From Acidobacteriaceae bacterium (lineage in GTDB: Bacteria > Acidobacteriota > Terriglobia > Terriglobales > Acidobacteriaceae): a DNA stretch of 60,155 bases. A model generated the notes under the pieces. It saw nothing but the letters and a program-made list of their open reading frames with translations. It searched no databases and had not been told where the DNA came from. Each line of letters starts with the position of its first letter. The stretch's first letter is position 1. Shown piece by piece: positions 23,510 to 31,951 of this stretch. The position numbers and the translations under genes are program-made. The stretch is taken from positions 1 through 60,155 of the forward strand of contig PLGM01000189.1 in NCBI GenBank assembly GCA_003139795.1, given 5' to 3'.

Positions 23510-24813
23510 ACGGCAAACTCCACTTTCTTCAGCCCCGGTGCAAGGATGTGCAGGACGGCCAGGGCCACGAGGTATGCGCTGGCCGCAATGGCAAAGAGGC
23601 TTGCATAGCTGTGGGTAAACTGGAGAATGTAACCGGCAAAGGTGGCCAGCAGGAAGCCGCCGACCGATCCGGCCATGCCGCCGATGCCGGTGACCGAACC
23701 GACGGCGCTACGGGGAAACATATCCGAAGCCGTGGTGAAGAGGTTGGCGGACCAGCCCTGGTGGGCAGCCGCGGCCAGGCTGAGCAGTCCGATGGCTGCC
23801 CACTCGGAGTGGAGGTAGTTGATCAAGAAGACGGGCACCACGAGGCAGGCGCAGAGAAGCATGGCCCCAAGCCGCGCGTGCGTTGCCGAGAGCCCCAAAC
23901 GTTGGAAGGGCGCAGGCAGCCAGCCTCCGCCGACGCTGCCAACGGTCGAGGCGTTATAGACCAGGATCAGCGGCAAGCCCAGATGGGAGAGGTTCAGATG
24001 AAACCGTGCGCTGAAGAACGAGGGTAGCCAGAAAAGATAGAACCACCAGATGGGATCGGTGAGAAATTTGCCGATGGCAAATCCCCAGGTCTGGCGGTAA
24101 CCCAGCAATTTGACCCACGGCGTGGAGGGGCCCATCTGCTCGGCCGCTTCCTGGTAGATGAACCGCAGTTCTGCGCCGGTGAGCGTGGGGTGGTCAGTGG
24201 GTTTGCGGTAGTTACGGAACCACCAGAGAATCCAGAGCGCGCTGAAGGCGCCGGTAACCAGAAAAGCGGCGTGCCACCCATAGCGCAGAGTTACCCACGG
24301 CACGATGAGGGAGGCCAGGACCACGCCCACATTGGCGCCGGAATTGAAGACCCCTGTGGCCAGTGAGCGCTCGCTCTGTGGGAACCACTCGGCCGTAGTT
24401 TTGATGGCCGCGGGGAAGTTACCGGATTCGCCGAGGCCGAGAGAAAAGCGCGCAATGCCGAACTCAAGCACCGTGTTGGCCAGAGCGTGGCCCATGGCCG
24501 AGAGGCTCCAGACGGCCATGATGACCATGTAACCGATGCGTGTGCCGACTCTATCGACGAACCGCCCCGCGGCGAGCAGGCCGAGCGCATAGGCGATGGT
24601 AAAGGCGCCCACGATGTAACCAAAGTCCACTTCCGTCATGCCGATGGTGCGCTCGAGGGTGGGCTTGAGGATGGCAATGACCTGGCGATCCATGTAGTTG
24701 ATGGAAGTAGCGACAAAGAGCATGGCGCAGATGGTCCAGCGCACGCGGCCAACAGGTGCGCCAGGAGACAATTCCTCTTCGGCCTCTGTGGCGGGACCTA
24801 TTCTGTCAGCCAT
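23506..24813 (-). CDS. MFS hexuronate transporter, ExuT-like (ACS family)
   Basis: A 435-residue twelve-helix transporter of the anion:cation symporter family. It has the TM1 sequence TSINYMDRQVIAILKP, the loop motif GRFVDRVGTRIGYMVIM between TM2 and TM3, the TM4 block RFSLGLGESGNFPAAIKTTAEWFP, and TM5 GVFNSGANVGVVLASL. These are hallmarks of ExuT/glucarate-type permeases that co-transport protons with galacturonate or glucuronate. AAGGAGAG precedes the ATG. Its stop overlaps the racemase start (ATGA) and it begins 11 bases after uxaC, so the four genes uxaC-exuT-larA-SDR should be co-translated. Confidence 0.9.
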   Translation of the reverse strand: MADRIGPATEAEEELSPGAPVGRVRWTICAMLFVATSINYMDRQVIAILKPTLERTIGMTEVDFGYIVGAFTIAYALGLLAAGRFVDRVGTRIGYMVIMAVWSLSAMGHALANTVLEFGIARFSLGLGESGNFPAAIKTTAEWFPQSERSLATGVFNSGANVGVVLASLIVPWVTLRYGWHAAFLVTGAFSALWILWWFRNYRKPTDHPTLTGAELRFIYQEAAEQMGPSTPWVKLLGYRQTWGFAIGKFLTDPIWWFYLFWLPSFFSARFHLNLSHLGLPLILVYNASTVGSVGGGWLPAPFQRLGLSATHARLGAMLLCACLVVPVFLINYLHSEWAAIGLLSLAAAAHQGWSANLFTTASDMFPRSAVGSVTGIGGMAGSVGGFLLATFAGYILQFTHSYASLFAIAASAYLVALAVLHILAPGLKKVEFAV

Positions 24814-24824
24814 CGTTGCTCTCC

Positions 24825-26216
24825 TTACAGGCGATAGGCCTGCTTTACCAAGTCGTAGGCGAGGGCATGCGCTACGTCGAAGGCTTCGTCTTCGGCGAGG
24901 CGGTGTTCGGCGACAAGTTTGGCCAGGAATGCGCAGTCCATGCGCCGCGCGACATCGTGGCGGGCGGGTATGGAAAGAAAGGCGCGGGTGTCGTCGTTGA
25001 AGCCGACGGTGTTATAGAAGCCTGCCGTCTCCGTCGCCTGCTCGCGAAAACGCAACATACCCTCAGGGCTGTCGCTAAACCACCAGGGGGGACCGAGGCG
25101 CAGGCAGGGATAGTGGCCGGCCAAGGGCGCTAACTCGCGGCTGTAAGTGGATTCGTCGAGGGTGAAAAGAATGATGGTGAGGTTGCGCTCATTGCCGAAG
25201 CGGTCGAGCAAGGGGCGCAGCGCGTCGACATAGTTAGTGGGCCTGGGGATGTCGGCGCCCACGTCGCGACCGTAAAGCTGATGAAGTTTGCGGTTGTGGT
25301 TGCGCACGCTGCCGGGGTGAATCTGCATGACCAGGCCGTCTTCAAGACTCATCTGGGCCATTTCAGTGAGCATCTGGGCGCGGAAGAGCTCCTGCTGCTG
25401 AGCAACGGCGTTGCCGGCGAGTATGCGGCGGAAGAGATCTGTGGCCTCGGCGGTGGAAAGGTCAGCGGTTTGCGCGGTGGGATGGCCGTGGTCGGTGGCC
25501 TTGCAGCCGAGCGAGTGGAAGCGGGCGCGGGCAATGCGGAGGGCGTTGAGGTAGCCGGTCCAGACAGCGGTGTCTTCGCCGGTCTGCTCGCCTAACAGGC
25601 GGATGTTATCGAGAAAGCCATCAAACTCCGGATCGACGACGGGGTCAGGACGGAAGGTGGGCAGGATGCGCGCCTTCCAGTTCGAATCGCGGATGGCCTT
25701 GTGATCGGCCAGTGAGTCGAGGGGGGAATCGGTGGTGGCGAGGACTTCAAGATTGAAACGCTTGTAAAGGGCGCGGGGCAAAAACTCCGGCGCGCGGAGT
25801 TTTGCAGAGATGGTGTCGAAGTAAAGGTCGGCCGTGGCTTCTGAAAGGCGCTCACTCAGGCCAAATAGCTCGTGAAAGGCAAAATCGAGCCACATGCGCG
25901 TTGGGGTTCCGCGGAAGAGATAGTAATGGCTGGCAAAGATGCGCCAAACCTTGCGCGGGTCCTTGAGCTCGGGCTGGCCGATTTCGAGGTCTTCGAGGGA
26001 AACGCCCTGGCTGTAGAGCATGCGGAAGACGTAGTGGTCGGGCTGTACGAAGAGCTTTGCGGGGTCGGGAAAAGGCTCGTTCTTCGCAAACCATGCGGCC
26101 TGCGTATGGCCGTGCGGGCTGACGAGGGGCAACGTCTTGATGTGCGTGTAGAGCGCCCTGGCGATGGTTCGCGCCCCAGGTTCGGCGGGAAACAAACGAT
26201 CTTCATGGATCAGCAT
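24825..26216 (-). CDS. uxaC: Glucuronate isomerase (uronate isomerase)
   Basis: A 463-residue uronate isomerase of the amidohydrolase-related TIM-barrel group. Evidence is the N-terminal metal-binding LVSPHGHTQAAWFA, the block HYYLFRGTPTRMWLDFAFHELFG, LATTDSPLDSLADH and the late GFNDDTRAFLSIPARHD. The arginine-histidine pair at IHPGSVRNHN is also typical. It isomerises glucuronate to fructuronate and galacturonate to tagaturonate. The start at 26216 is chosen over an upstream ATG because the conserved protein begins there and GGAG precedes it. It opens the core catabolic block; 168 bases without a gene lie upstream, where a further promoter is possible but not recognisable. Confidence 0.92.
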   Translation of the reverse strand: MLIHEDRLFPAEPGARTIARALYTHIKTLPLVSPHGHTQAAWFAKNEPFPDPAKLFVQPDHYVFRMLYSQGVSLEDLEIGQPELKDPRKVWRIFASHYYLFRGTPTRMWLDFAFHELFGLSERLSEATADLYFDTISAKLRAPEFLPRALYKRFNLEVLATTDSPLDSLADHKAIRDSNWKARILPTFRPDPVVDPEFDGFLDNIRLLGEQTGEDTAVWTGYLNALRIARARFHSLGCKATDHGHPTAQTADLSTAEATDLFRRILAGNAVAQQQELFRAQMLTEMAQMSLEDGLVMQIHPGSVRNHNRKLHQLYGRDVGADIPRPTNYVDALRPLLDRFGNERNLTIILFTLDESTYSRELAPLAGHYPCLRLGPPWWFSDSPEGMLRFREQATETAGFYNTVGFNDDTRAFLSIPARHDVARRMDCAFLAKLVAEHRLAEDEAFDVAHALAYDLVKQAYRL

Positions 26217-26384
26217 GGCACTAACTCCGACCTTTCGCCGGGGAGCGGTGCGGCCTGGCCGCTGATGAGGCAAGACCGCACGCGTGGGCGCTTGACGGCA
26301 GACTGCGAAAACTCAAAGAATGCTCTGCGCCGCGATGGTTGCTTGCGGTCTGCATAGCAAGATTGCGCAAAAAGACAACGTAGC

Positions 26385-27260
26385 TCAGCCTTGGGTTCGA
26401 TAGCCCATGCCGGACAAAACGCCGCGCATATAGGCAAAGGATTCGATGACGCCGGGCATGGGATCGTCGCCGTGTATCTCATATTCGAGATCGACGAAGC
26501 CCTTGTAGTTTGTCTTGATGAGGGTTTCAAAGATCTCGCGTATGGGCATGATGCCTTCACCTACGGCTACCTGGCTTTCCTTGCTTTCGAAGCTTGTCAG
26601 GTCCTTGAAGTGCATGTTGAAGAGGCGCGGTCCGACTTCGTGAATGGCCTGAACGATGTCAGTGCCGGCGCGCACAGCGTGGCCGATATCGATGCAGCAA
26701 CCCATGCGGGGGTCGAGATTCTTTACCGCCTTGAGCACATCGAGCGGGGAAGGCCACACCTTATCCTCCGGGCCGTGGTTGTGGATGGCGATGCGAATGT
26801 CGTACTCCTTGACGAACTTGTCAAGGCGGGGCAGCGTTTCAGGGGTGGGGTCGCCGGCGACGATGACGGAGATGCCGGCGCGCTTGCAGTACTCAAACTT
26901 GGCGCGGATATCGGCGTCTTCGTCCTTGGGAAAGTAAATGGCTCCGGCGGCATGGAGCGCGATGCCCGCGGCGGCATAGTCGGCGAGCGCCTTTGCCTCT
27001 TCCGCGGGGTCCATGGGAAGGTGATCCTTGACATCCTTGGCATTCAACGCGGTGAGGTTGAGCTGCTTCATGAAACCGATCAACTGGGCGCGGGTGAAGT
27101 TACGGAAGGTGTAACTGGCCAGGCCCAGATGAACGGGCGATGGCTTTCCGGCGGCCTGCGACGGTTGAGCGAAAGAGGGAATTGCGCCGGGCGCGGCACA
27201 TGCCGCGGCAAGGAGCGCGCCGGATTGAACGAAGCTGCGACGTGAGAAGGTTTGTTTCAT
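26385..27260 (-). CDS. Exported xylose isomerase-like TIM-barrel epimerase
   Basis: A 291-residue protein with a Tat-type leader (FSRRSFVQSGALLAAACAAP, about 5-24) followed by an AP-endonuclease-2/sugar phosphate isomerase TIM barrel (PF01261). Metal-site pieces are AIHNHGPEDK, CIDIGHAVRAG, FNMHFKDL and the closing Glu in FVDLEYEIHGDD. Members bind divalent metal and isomerise or epimerise sugars, often 3-keto sugars in partnership with Gfo/Idh/MocA enzymes. It is encoded 74 bases downstream of such an enzyme, and both carry export signals, so they may act as a pair in the periplasm. The substrate cannot be deduced. Confidence 0.85.
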   Translation of the reverse strand: MKQTFSRRSFVQSGALLAAACAAPGAIPSFAQPSQAAGKPSPVHLGLASYTFRNFTRAQLIGFMKQLNLTALNAKDVKDHLPMDPAEEAKALADYAAAGIALHAAGAIYFPKDEDADIRAKFEYCKRAGISVIVAGDPTPETLPRLDKFVKEYDIRIAIHNHGPEDKVWPSPLDVLKAVKNLDPRMGCCIDIGHAVRAGTDIVQAIHEVGPRLFNMHFKDLTSFESKESQVAVGEGIMPIREIFETLIKTNYKGFVDLEYEIHGDDPMPGVIESFAYMRGVLSGMGYRTQG

Positions 27261-27334
27261 CGGGGTGAGACTCCTCGGGTGTTCCTAACAACGGTTGGGT
27301 GTTGGACGATATTTCGGATCGGCCAGACCTCAAG

Positions 27335-28654
27335 TTATAGGTGTGGCGCCCAGCCTTTTTCGTATTCGCGGCCCCACATCTTCATGGCTTCCGGGTCGTG
27401 GAGGACCTTGCCGTCCGCGGTGTCGAGAGCGAGGGTCCGGTTCAGTTCCCAGGAGATGTTGGAGAGTTGAAGCATGGTGACGGCGACGTTGCCGATGGAG
27501 ACAGGAGCGTTGAGCTTGTCACCGTGGCAGATGGCGGCGATGAAGTTGGCAAAGTGGGCATCGGTCATGGAGTCGCGGCCGAGAAGGTCAGAGGACGCGG
27601 CAGCCTTGCCGGCCTTGACTTCGCCGGTCTTGCTTCCCTTGAGATCGTAGAGTTCATAGCCGCCGCGATCGACGACGACGGAGCCGGTGGTTCCCATGAT
27701 GGCGGAGCCGCGGTCGCGACCGTAGAACTTCATTCCCTGGCAGCACTTTCCCTCCCAGGAGAGGAGCTTGTCTTCATATTCAAAGCTGGCGATCAGGGTG
27801 TCATAAAACTGCCAGTCGTCCTTGAAGTGATATCTTCCGCCGGAGGAGGCGACGCGGAGCGGAAAGTCGACGCCGAGAGCCCAGCGGCAGACATCGACTT
27901 CATGCGTGCCGTTGTTGAGAGTTTCGCCGGTGCCATAGATCTTGAACCAATGCCAGTTATAGGGCTGCACATTGTCCTTATAGGGTCTGCGGGGCGCGGG
28001 ACCCTGCCAGAGATCCCAATCGAGTTGCGGCGGCACGGGCGCTTCCTTGCCGATTCCGATGGACTTTCTGGTGTTGCTGTACCAGGCTTTGGCGTAGTAG
28101 GCACGGCCGATGAGGCCATTGTGGATTTTGTCGACGACCTCAATGGTGTGGGGGGATGAGCGCTGCTGGCTGCCCATCTGGACGAGCTTTCCATACTTCA
28201 GTTGAGCCTGAACCAGCAGAGCTCCCTCGGCGGGATTGTGGCTGCACGGTTTTTCGACATAGACGTGCTTGTCCGCCTGCAGACCGGCGATGGCCATGGG
28301 AGCGTGCCAGTGGTCGGGAGTGGCGATGGTGATGGCGTCCACGTCCTTCAACTGAAGGATGGCGCGAAAGTCTTTGTCGGTGGCGGGCGCATAGCCAAGC
28401 TCGCGCTCGGCCTCGGCGGCAAACTTCTTGAGGGTGTTCGAGTCCACATCGCAGACGTGGGAGATGCGGGCGGCGTCCTTGTTGGCCTTGAGCGCGGAAA
28501 GATGCGCGTAGGCGCGACCATTCAGGCCGATGACCGCAAAGTTGAGGCGATCGTTGGAGCCGAGAATCTGAGCGTAGCTCTTGGCGGTGGATGCGATGGC
28601 CATTCCTGCCGCGCCAACCGCAAGGGTATCGAGGAATTCACGTCGAGTAACCAA
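27335..28654 (-). CDS. Exported Gfo/Idh/MocA-family oxidoreductase
   Basis: A 439-residue protein with an N-terminal Tat-like leader (VTRREFLDTLAVGAAGMAIA) and a Gfo/Idh/MocA Rossmann fold. Landmarks are LNFAVIGLNGRAYAHL, then DAITIATPDHWHAPMAIAGLQADKHVYVEKPCSHN with the family's EKP motif, and the C-terminal domain with WHWFKIYGTGETLNNGTHEVDVCRWAL holding the catalytic His. Such Tat-exported members carry a tightly bound NAD(P) into the periplasm and oxidise or rearrange sugars. The start is a TTG with GGAG upstream. It sits between two TIM-barrel epimerases, all on one strand, and is probably part of the same transcript. Confidence 0.88.
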   Translation of the reverse strand: MVTRREFLDTLAVGAAGMAIASTAKSYAQILGSNDRLNFAVIGLNGRAYAHLSALKANKDAARISHVCDVDSNTLKKFAAEAERELGYAPATDKDFRAILQLKDVDAITIATPDHWHAPMAIAGLQADKHVYVEKPCSHNPAEGALLVQAQLKYGKLVQMGSQQRSSPHTIEVVDKIHNGLIGRAYYAKAWYSNTRKSIGIGKEAPVPPQLDWDLWQGPAPRRPYKDNVQPYNWHWFKIYGTGETLNNGTHEVDVCRWALGVDFPLRVASSGGRYHFKDDWQFYDTLIASFEYEDKLLSWEGKCCQGMKFYGRDRGSAIMGTTGSVVVDRGGYELYDLKGSKTGEVKAGKAAASSDLLGRDSMTDAHFANFIAAICHGDKLNAPVSIGNVAVTMLQLSNISWELNRTLALDTADGKVLHDPEAMKMWGREYEKGWAPHL

Positions 28655-28734
28655 TTTGTATCTCCATCAAAGCAACGACGGCGAGGGCCGTTCGATTGAA
28701 GTTGAGATTGCGAGGCATCCTTTGGCCCGCATGG

Positions 28735-29709
28735 CTAAAGGGCGCCGGAGTCTTTGAGTGCTTGCTTCATGCCGGCCCAACTGATGCGGGTGGATTCTTC
28801 AGGGGTTGCGGCGCCGTGCCAGTGGGTCTCGAGGCTGACGGCGTCGCGATAGCCGATTTGTTGGAGGGCGCGGAACTGGGCCGTCCAGTCAATGAATCCC
28901 TTGCCGACAGGCGACCACTCAATTTTGCCGTCTGCGTTCTTTACGGCGTTCTTGACGTGGCAGTGGTGAACGCGATTCTTGGGCAGAGTTTCCCAGGCAG
29001 CGGGGAAGGCGTCGAGCTCGCCCCGCATGACGGCGTTGGCGGGGTCCCAATTGAGCGCGAGATGGGGCGACGGGATGGCGCTGAGGGTGCGGGCGGCCTC
29101 GCGGCCGGTGGCGGTGTTGCATTCGAATTCGTTCTCCAGGACGAGAAGAATGTCTTGCTTGCCGGCGATTTCGGCGGCGGAGCGGAGCTTCTCGTCGATG
29201 GCGTCGCGATAGGGGGCAACATCGTCGAGGCGCCAGAAGTCGAAGCAGCGGACTTTGCCGGTGTTGAACTGTTTGGCGAGAGAGATGGCGCGGTCGAGAA
29301 GTTCGTCCTGGTGCTTGAAGGCGACTTCGACGGCGCCGTGCATGTCGCCCTTGGAACCATAGGGCGAGCGGGGCGCGCCGGGCCAGTCGGTTTTGAAGAG
29401 GGGGCTGGCGATGTCGGTGACCTGGAGGTTGTATTTGGCGAGGATTTTCTTTGCTTCAGCGATCTGGGCGTCGCTCAGGTCCATGGTGTTCTTGCCCCAC
29501 ATGGAGCGGAGTTCGATCCAGTTGAGGCCGAAATCACGGGAAACAACGGAGCAGACGTGGTCGAAGTCCGGGGAGATCTCATCGTTGATGACGGAGATCC
29601 GGAAGGGGGATTTCGCTGCCTGAGAGCGGCCGAAGAGGGGGCGCGCAGCACAGGCAGTGGCGGCGAGGGCCGCCCCGACAACGAAGGTTCGTCTCGAATG
29701 GGTTTGCAT
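28735..29709 (-). CDS. Exported xylose isomerase-like TIM-barrel protein
   Basis: A 324-residue PF01261 TIM-barrel protein with a Tat/Sec leader (SRRTFVVGAALAATACAARP). It has the strand GLNWIELRSMWGKN, RCFDFWRLDD, LVLENEFECN with a metal-binding Glu, ALNWDPANAVM (Asp), HCHVKNA (His) and SLETHWHG (Glu). These are the four metal ligands of sugar-phosphate isomerase/epimerase barrels. It is the first gene of the thirteen-gene run and has AAGGAGCAGG upstream. It is only distantly like the barrel at 26385, so the two likely act on different intermediates. The substrate is unknown. Confidence 0.85.
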   Translation of the reverse strand: MQTHSRRTFVVGAALAATACAARPLFGRSQAAKSPFRISVINDEISPDFDHVCSVVSRDFGLNWIELRSMWGKNTMDLSDAQIAEAKKILAKYNLQVTDIASPLFKTDWPGAPRSPYGSKGDMHGAVEVAFKHQDELLDRAISLAKQFNTGKVRCFDFWRLDDVAPYRDAIDEKLRSAAEIAGKQDILLVLENEFECNTATGREAARTLSAIPSPHLALNWDPANAVMRGELDAFPAAWETLPKNRVHHCHVKNAVKNADGKIEWSPVGKGFIDWTAQFRALQQIGYRDAVSLETHWHGAATPEESTRISWAGMKQALKDSGAL

Positions 29710-29802
29710 CCTGCTCCTTTCGCTTGCGGGGGCGAAGCGGGTTGGGTGGAGCGTGAATCGGCGCCAGGGAACGAGCGGGGGCCGTTAGGCTTCAGGTGCG
29801 GA

Positions 29803-29823
29803 CGGTATTTTGTTCAAATACCG
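29803..29823. promoter_or_regulatory. Palindromic operator heading the hexuronate run
   Basis: CGGTATTT (29803-29810) and AAATACCG (29816-29823) are perfect 8-base inverted arms around TGTTC. A third half-site, CGGTAT, follows at 29830-29835. The palindrome lies about 95 bases before the first gene and just downstream of a TTGACA box on the same (minus) strand, a position suited to repression. The ROK regulator encoded in the run is a candidate ligand-responsive binder; this is inference. Confidence 0.5.
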
Positions 29824-29830
29824 AACTAAC

Positions 29831-29858
29831 GGTATCGAGAGCGGTCGGGGTTTGTCAA
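29831..29858 (-). promoter_or_regulatory. Sigma-70-type promoter of the hexuronate run
   Basis: On the minus strand TTGACA (29858-29853) is a perfect -35 box. With a 16-base spacer the -10 is GATACC (29836-29831), which is weak and may imply an activator or a regulated promoter. The -10 overlaps the third half-site of the neighbouring palindrome. Confidence 0.4.
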
Positions 29859-29879
29859 GAGAAAACTCCGGAGGAGGGG

Positions 29880-31229
29880 TCAGAATAGTTCGATGGCTGG
29901 ACGGCTGTGGTCTTGGTCCGATGCGCCGCCAGCAACCGCATGGTGGGTGAGGGTCTGGCTGGCCATCCTGTAGCGATCGAGATGAGCGGCGAGGATTTGC
30001 TTGAAGGTAGGATCGAAGTTCCCGTCCCAGACGAAATCGACCGCCCTTTCAGCCATGGTTTGCATGTGTTCGCGCATCTCCACCAGCGCCTCCTGGACGT
30101 GCTCCATTCTCTGGCGCATCACGTCCTGGAACTGGATGTGTCCCAAGGCTTGGGTTAACCGGTTGACGCTCTGCTCGTAGTTGGCATCCACTTCGGTGAT
30201 GACTTCCAGAAGCAATTCGCCGTTTTTACAGAATTCGCGCTGCATTTCACTCAGGTCGGTCACCAGGTGACTCATCGCGGTGCTTGCCTCGTGCTGTTCG
30301 AGCGAGGCAAGAGCGTCGGTCATCTCTTCGTCCACTCTCTTGCAGGTTGCATTGATCTTTCCGGCAATGTCGGCGGCGGCTTTGGTGGAGAGCACGGCCA
30401 GTTTGCGGACCTCAAAGGCCACCACGGAAAAGCCGCGGCCGGCGCTGCCTGCCCGCGCTGCCTCGATCTCGGCATTCAGGGCGAGGAGGCTGGTCTGCTG
30501 GGCGATGGAGGTGATGACTTTAATCAGCGGCGTCAGCGCGCGCACATCGCCGGCGAGACCTTCAATACGCCCAAAGTTATTCCTGAACTCCTCGGTTTGC
30601 GTCTCCAGCTGCATCTCGATGGCGGCGATGATCTGCTTGTTGTTTTCGACGCGCATGCGGGTGCTTTCCGTCAACTCCCTGCCGCTCCGAATGGATCGAG
30701 CGATGTGCTCCCTCTGCTGGTTGGACTTTTCAATCAGGAGACCGATCTGCTCGATCACCTCGACGACCTCGCGTTCGGATTCGGCCAGGGAATCGCCGAT
30801 CTGCCCGTGCATGACGTCGATGTAGGGCTTGGAGTCGCACAATTCGGTTTGCATCGAGCCGCGTCGCGCCATCACATTCGCGAGTTGGGATTTACTTAAT
30901 GTCCCCACAACCCCGAGGTCGGCAATACCGCGACGGGCCTGGCCCCATTCGTGCCATTGGCCCGCCAGCATAGGGATGAAGACGAGGAAGAGATACAGCC
31001 AGCCGACCTGGCTCCGATAGGGAGTGAGAACAGGGCCCAGCATATGGGACAGGAACAGATAGAAGAGCAGGTTGAGAATGAGTCTGATCGCCGTCTCGCC
31101 GAGCAGCCGGTTGCGGGCCTTGATCAGCCGCGGCTTGGAATTGGGCTCGACATCGTCTTCCCCGGCACCGTTGGGACGGGCTTGCGGGGGAGAGATCGTT
31201 TCAAGTCTTGAATACGCTGCAGACGCCAT
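29880..31229 (-). CDS. Methyl-accepting chemotaxis-type signalling protein, membrane-anchored
   Basis: A 449-residue protein. Two closely spaced transmembrane helices (about 48-67 and 75-95) have almost no periplasmic loop and no HAMP domain. A coiled-coil MCP signalling domain follows, with the hairpin tip [22 protein letters not shown], then [12 protein letters not shown]-terminal extension with [16 protein letters not shown] resembles the CheZ/chemotaxis-scaffold FQD motif. It should signal from the membrane or cytoplasm rather than sense a periplasmic ligand. The start at 31229 follows GGGAG and lies 4 bases after the stop of the CheY-like gene. A longer upstream reading would overlap that gene and is rejected. 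Confidence 0.85.
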   Translation of the reverse strand: MASAAYSRLETISPPQARPNGAGEDDVEPNSKPRLIKARNRLLGETAIRLILNLLFYLFLSHMLGPVLTPYRSQVGWLYLFLVFIPMLAGQWHEWGQARRGIADLGVVGTLSKSQLANVMARRGSMQTELCDSKPYIDVMHGQIGDSLAESEREVVEVIEQIGLLIEKSNQQREHIARSIRSGRELTESTRMRVENNKQIIAAIEMQLETQTEEFRNNFGRIEGLAGDVRALTPLIKVITSIAQQTSLLALNAEIEAARAGSAGRGFSVVAFEVRKLAVLSTKAAADIAGKINATCKRVDEEMTDALASLEQHEASTAMSHLVTDLSEMQREFCKNGELLLEVITEVDANYEQSVNRLTQALGHIQFQDVMRQRMEHVQEALVEMREHMQTMAERAVDFVWDGNFDPTFKQILAAHLDRYRMASQTLTHHAVAGGASDQDHSRPAIELF

Positions 31230-31233
31230 TTCG

Positions 31234-31608
31234 TTACGCTCCCGGCAACACCTTCTTGATGACTTTGACCAGGTCGTCTCCAGCGACGGGCTTGACCAGC
31301 CAGCCTGTGGCGCCGAGGCGTTTTCCCTCGTCGCGTTTGGCGGTTTCACTTTCGGTGGTCAGGGTCAAAATGGGAATGAAGCGAAAGCCTGGCAGGGCGC
31401 GGACTTTCCCGATGAACTCCATGCCGCCCATGACGGGCATGTTGATATCGGTGAGGATGAGGTTGGGCTTGATTCCCGATTTCAACTTGTCGAGCGCTGC
31501 CTGGCCATGGTTGGCCGTTTCCACTTGAAAGCCGTTCATAGCCAGGCTTGTCTTGAGGCTCATCAGCATGGTGACCGAGTCATCGACGACGAGGATTGTC
31601 ATGGCCAT
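31234..31608 (-). CDS. CheY-like single-domain response regulator
   Basis: A 124-residue receiver domain with the acidic pair D9-D10, phosphoacceptor D54 in [13 protein letters not shown], the T/S switch in ILTLTTE, and the lysine in WLVKPV. There is no output domain, so it acts by protein contact as CheY does. AGGAG lies 5 bases upstream of the first ATG. It is co-transcribed with the MCP-like gene 4 bases downstream. No intact CheA, CheW, CheR or CheB is in the window, but a CheA-like fragment lies just upstream, suggesting this pair survived from a larger chemosensory operon. Confidence 0.9.
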   Translation of the reverse strand: MAMTILVVDDSVTMLMSLKTSLAMNGFQVETANHGQAALDKLKSGIKPNLILTDINMPVMGGMEFIGKVRALPGFRFIPILTLTTESETAKRDEGKRLGATGWLVKPVAGDDLVKVIKKVLPGA

Positions 31609-31669
31609 GAAAGCTCCTGACTGGCACGGACTTATCCCTCATGAGGGCCGGGGCGTTCCAGGCGCACCG

Positions 31670-31830
31670 GCCGGGGAGAAGGACGGACAAGGGCTTGCGC
31701 ATGAAGTCGATAGTCTCGCGGAAGCCGTCGACCAGCAAGCCCAGAGCGTCACCGCCCGCCTGAACAAGCAGTACAGGTAGTTCATCGTCAGCATTTGGCC
31801 GAGGGTTAATGGAAAATCCCAGCAGGGGGG
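31670..31830 (-). pseudogene. CheA/CheW-like domain remnant
   Basis: The minus-strand frame reads PVLLVQAGGDALGLLVDGF, then RETIDFMRKPLSVLLPG. This matches the regulatory (CheW-like, P5) domain strand pair of CheA, V..V.AGG..LGLVVD.....D...KPL. No start, histidine-phosphotransfer or kinase part is found upstream, and the frame ends before the CheY-like gene. The rest of 31609-31951 shows nothing recognisable. The assignment is by motif memory on about 50 residues, so it is tentative. Confidence 0.4.
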
Positions 31831-31951
31831 CTGCGTTTATGTCCCGAGGGCCAAAGTTACCGGGTTTCAGGCGACAGCCGCATGGTCGAAAGCGCCTGCG
31901 CCGCGTGTGGGAGGATGTCGCGGTACCTGCCCAGGCAGATGGTTCCCGGTG

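Noticed and set aside
28696-29829. A 377-codon plus-strand open frame
   Set aside because: Antisense to the exported TIM-barrel gene, which has a leader, metal ligands and a ribosome-binding site.
31230-31349. Upstream extension of the MCP by 40 residues
   Set aside because: It would overlap the CheY-like gene; the internal ATG has its own GGGAG site.
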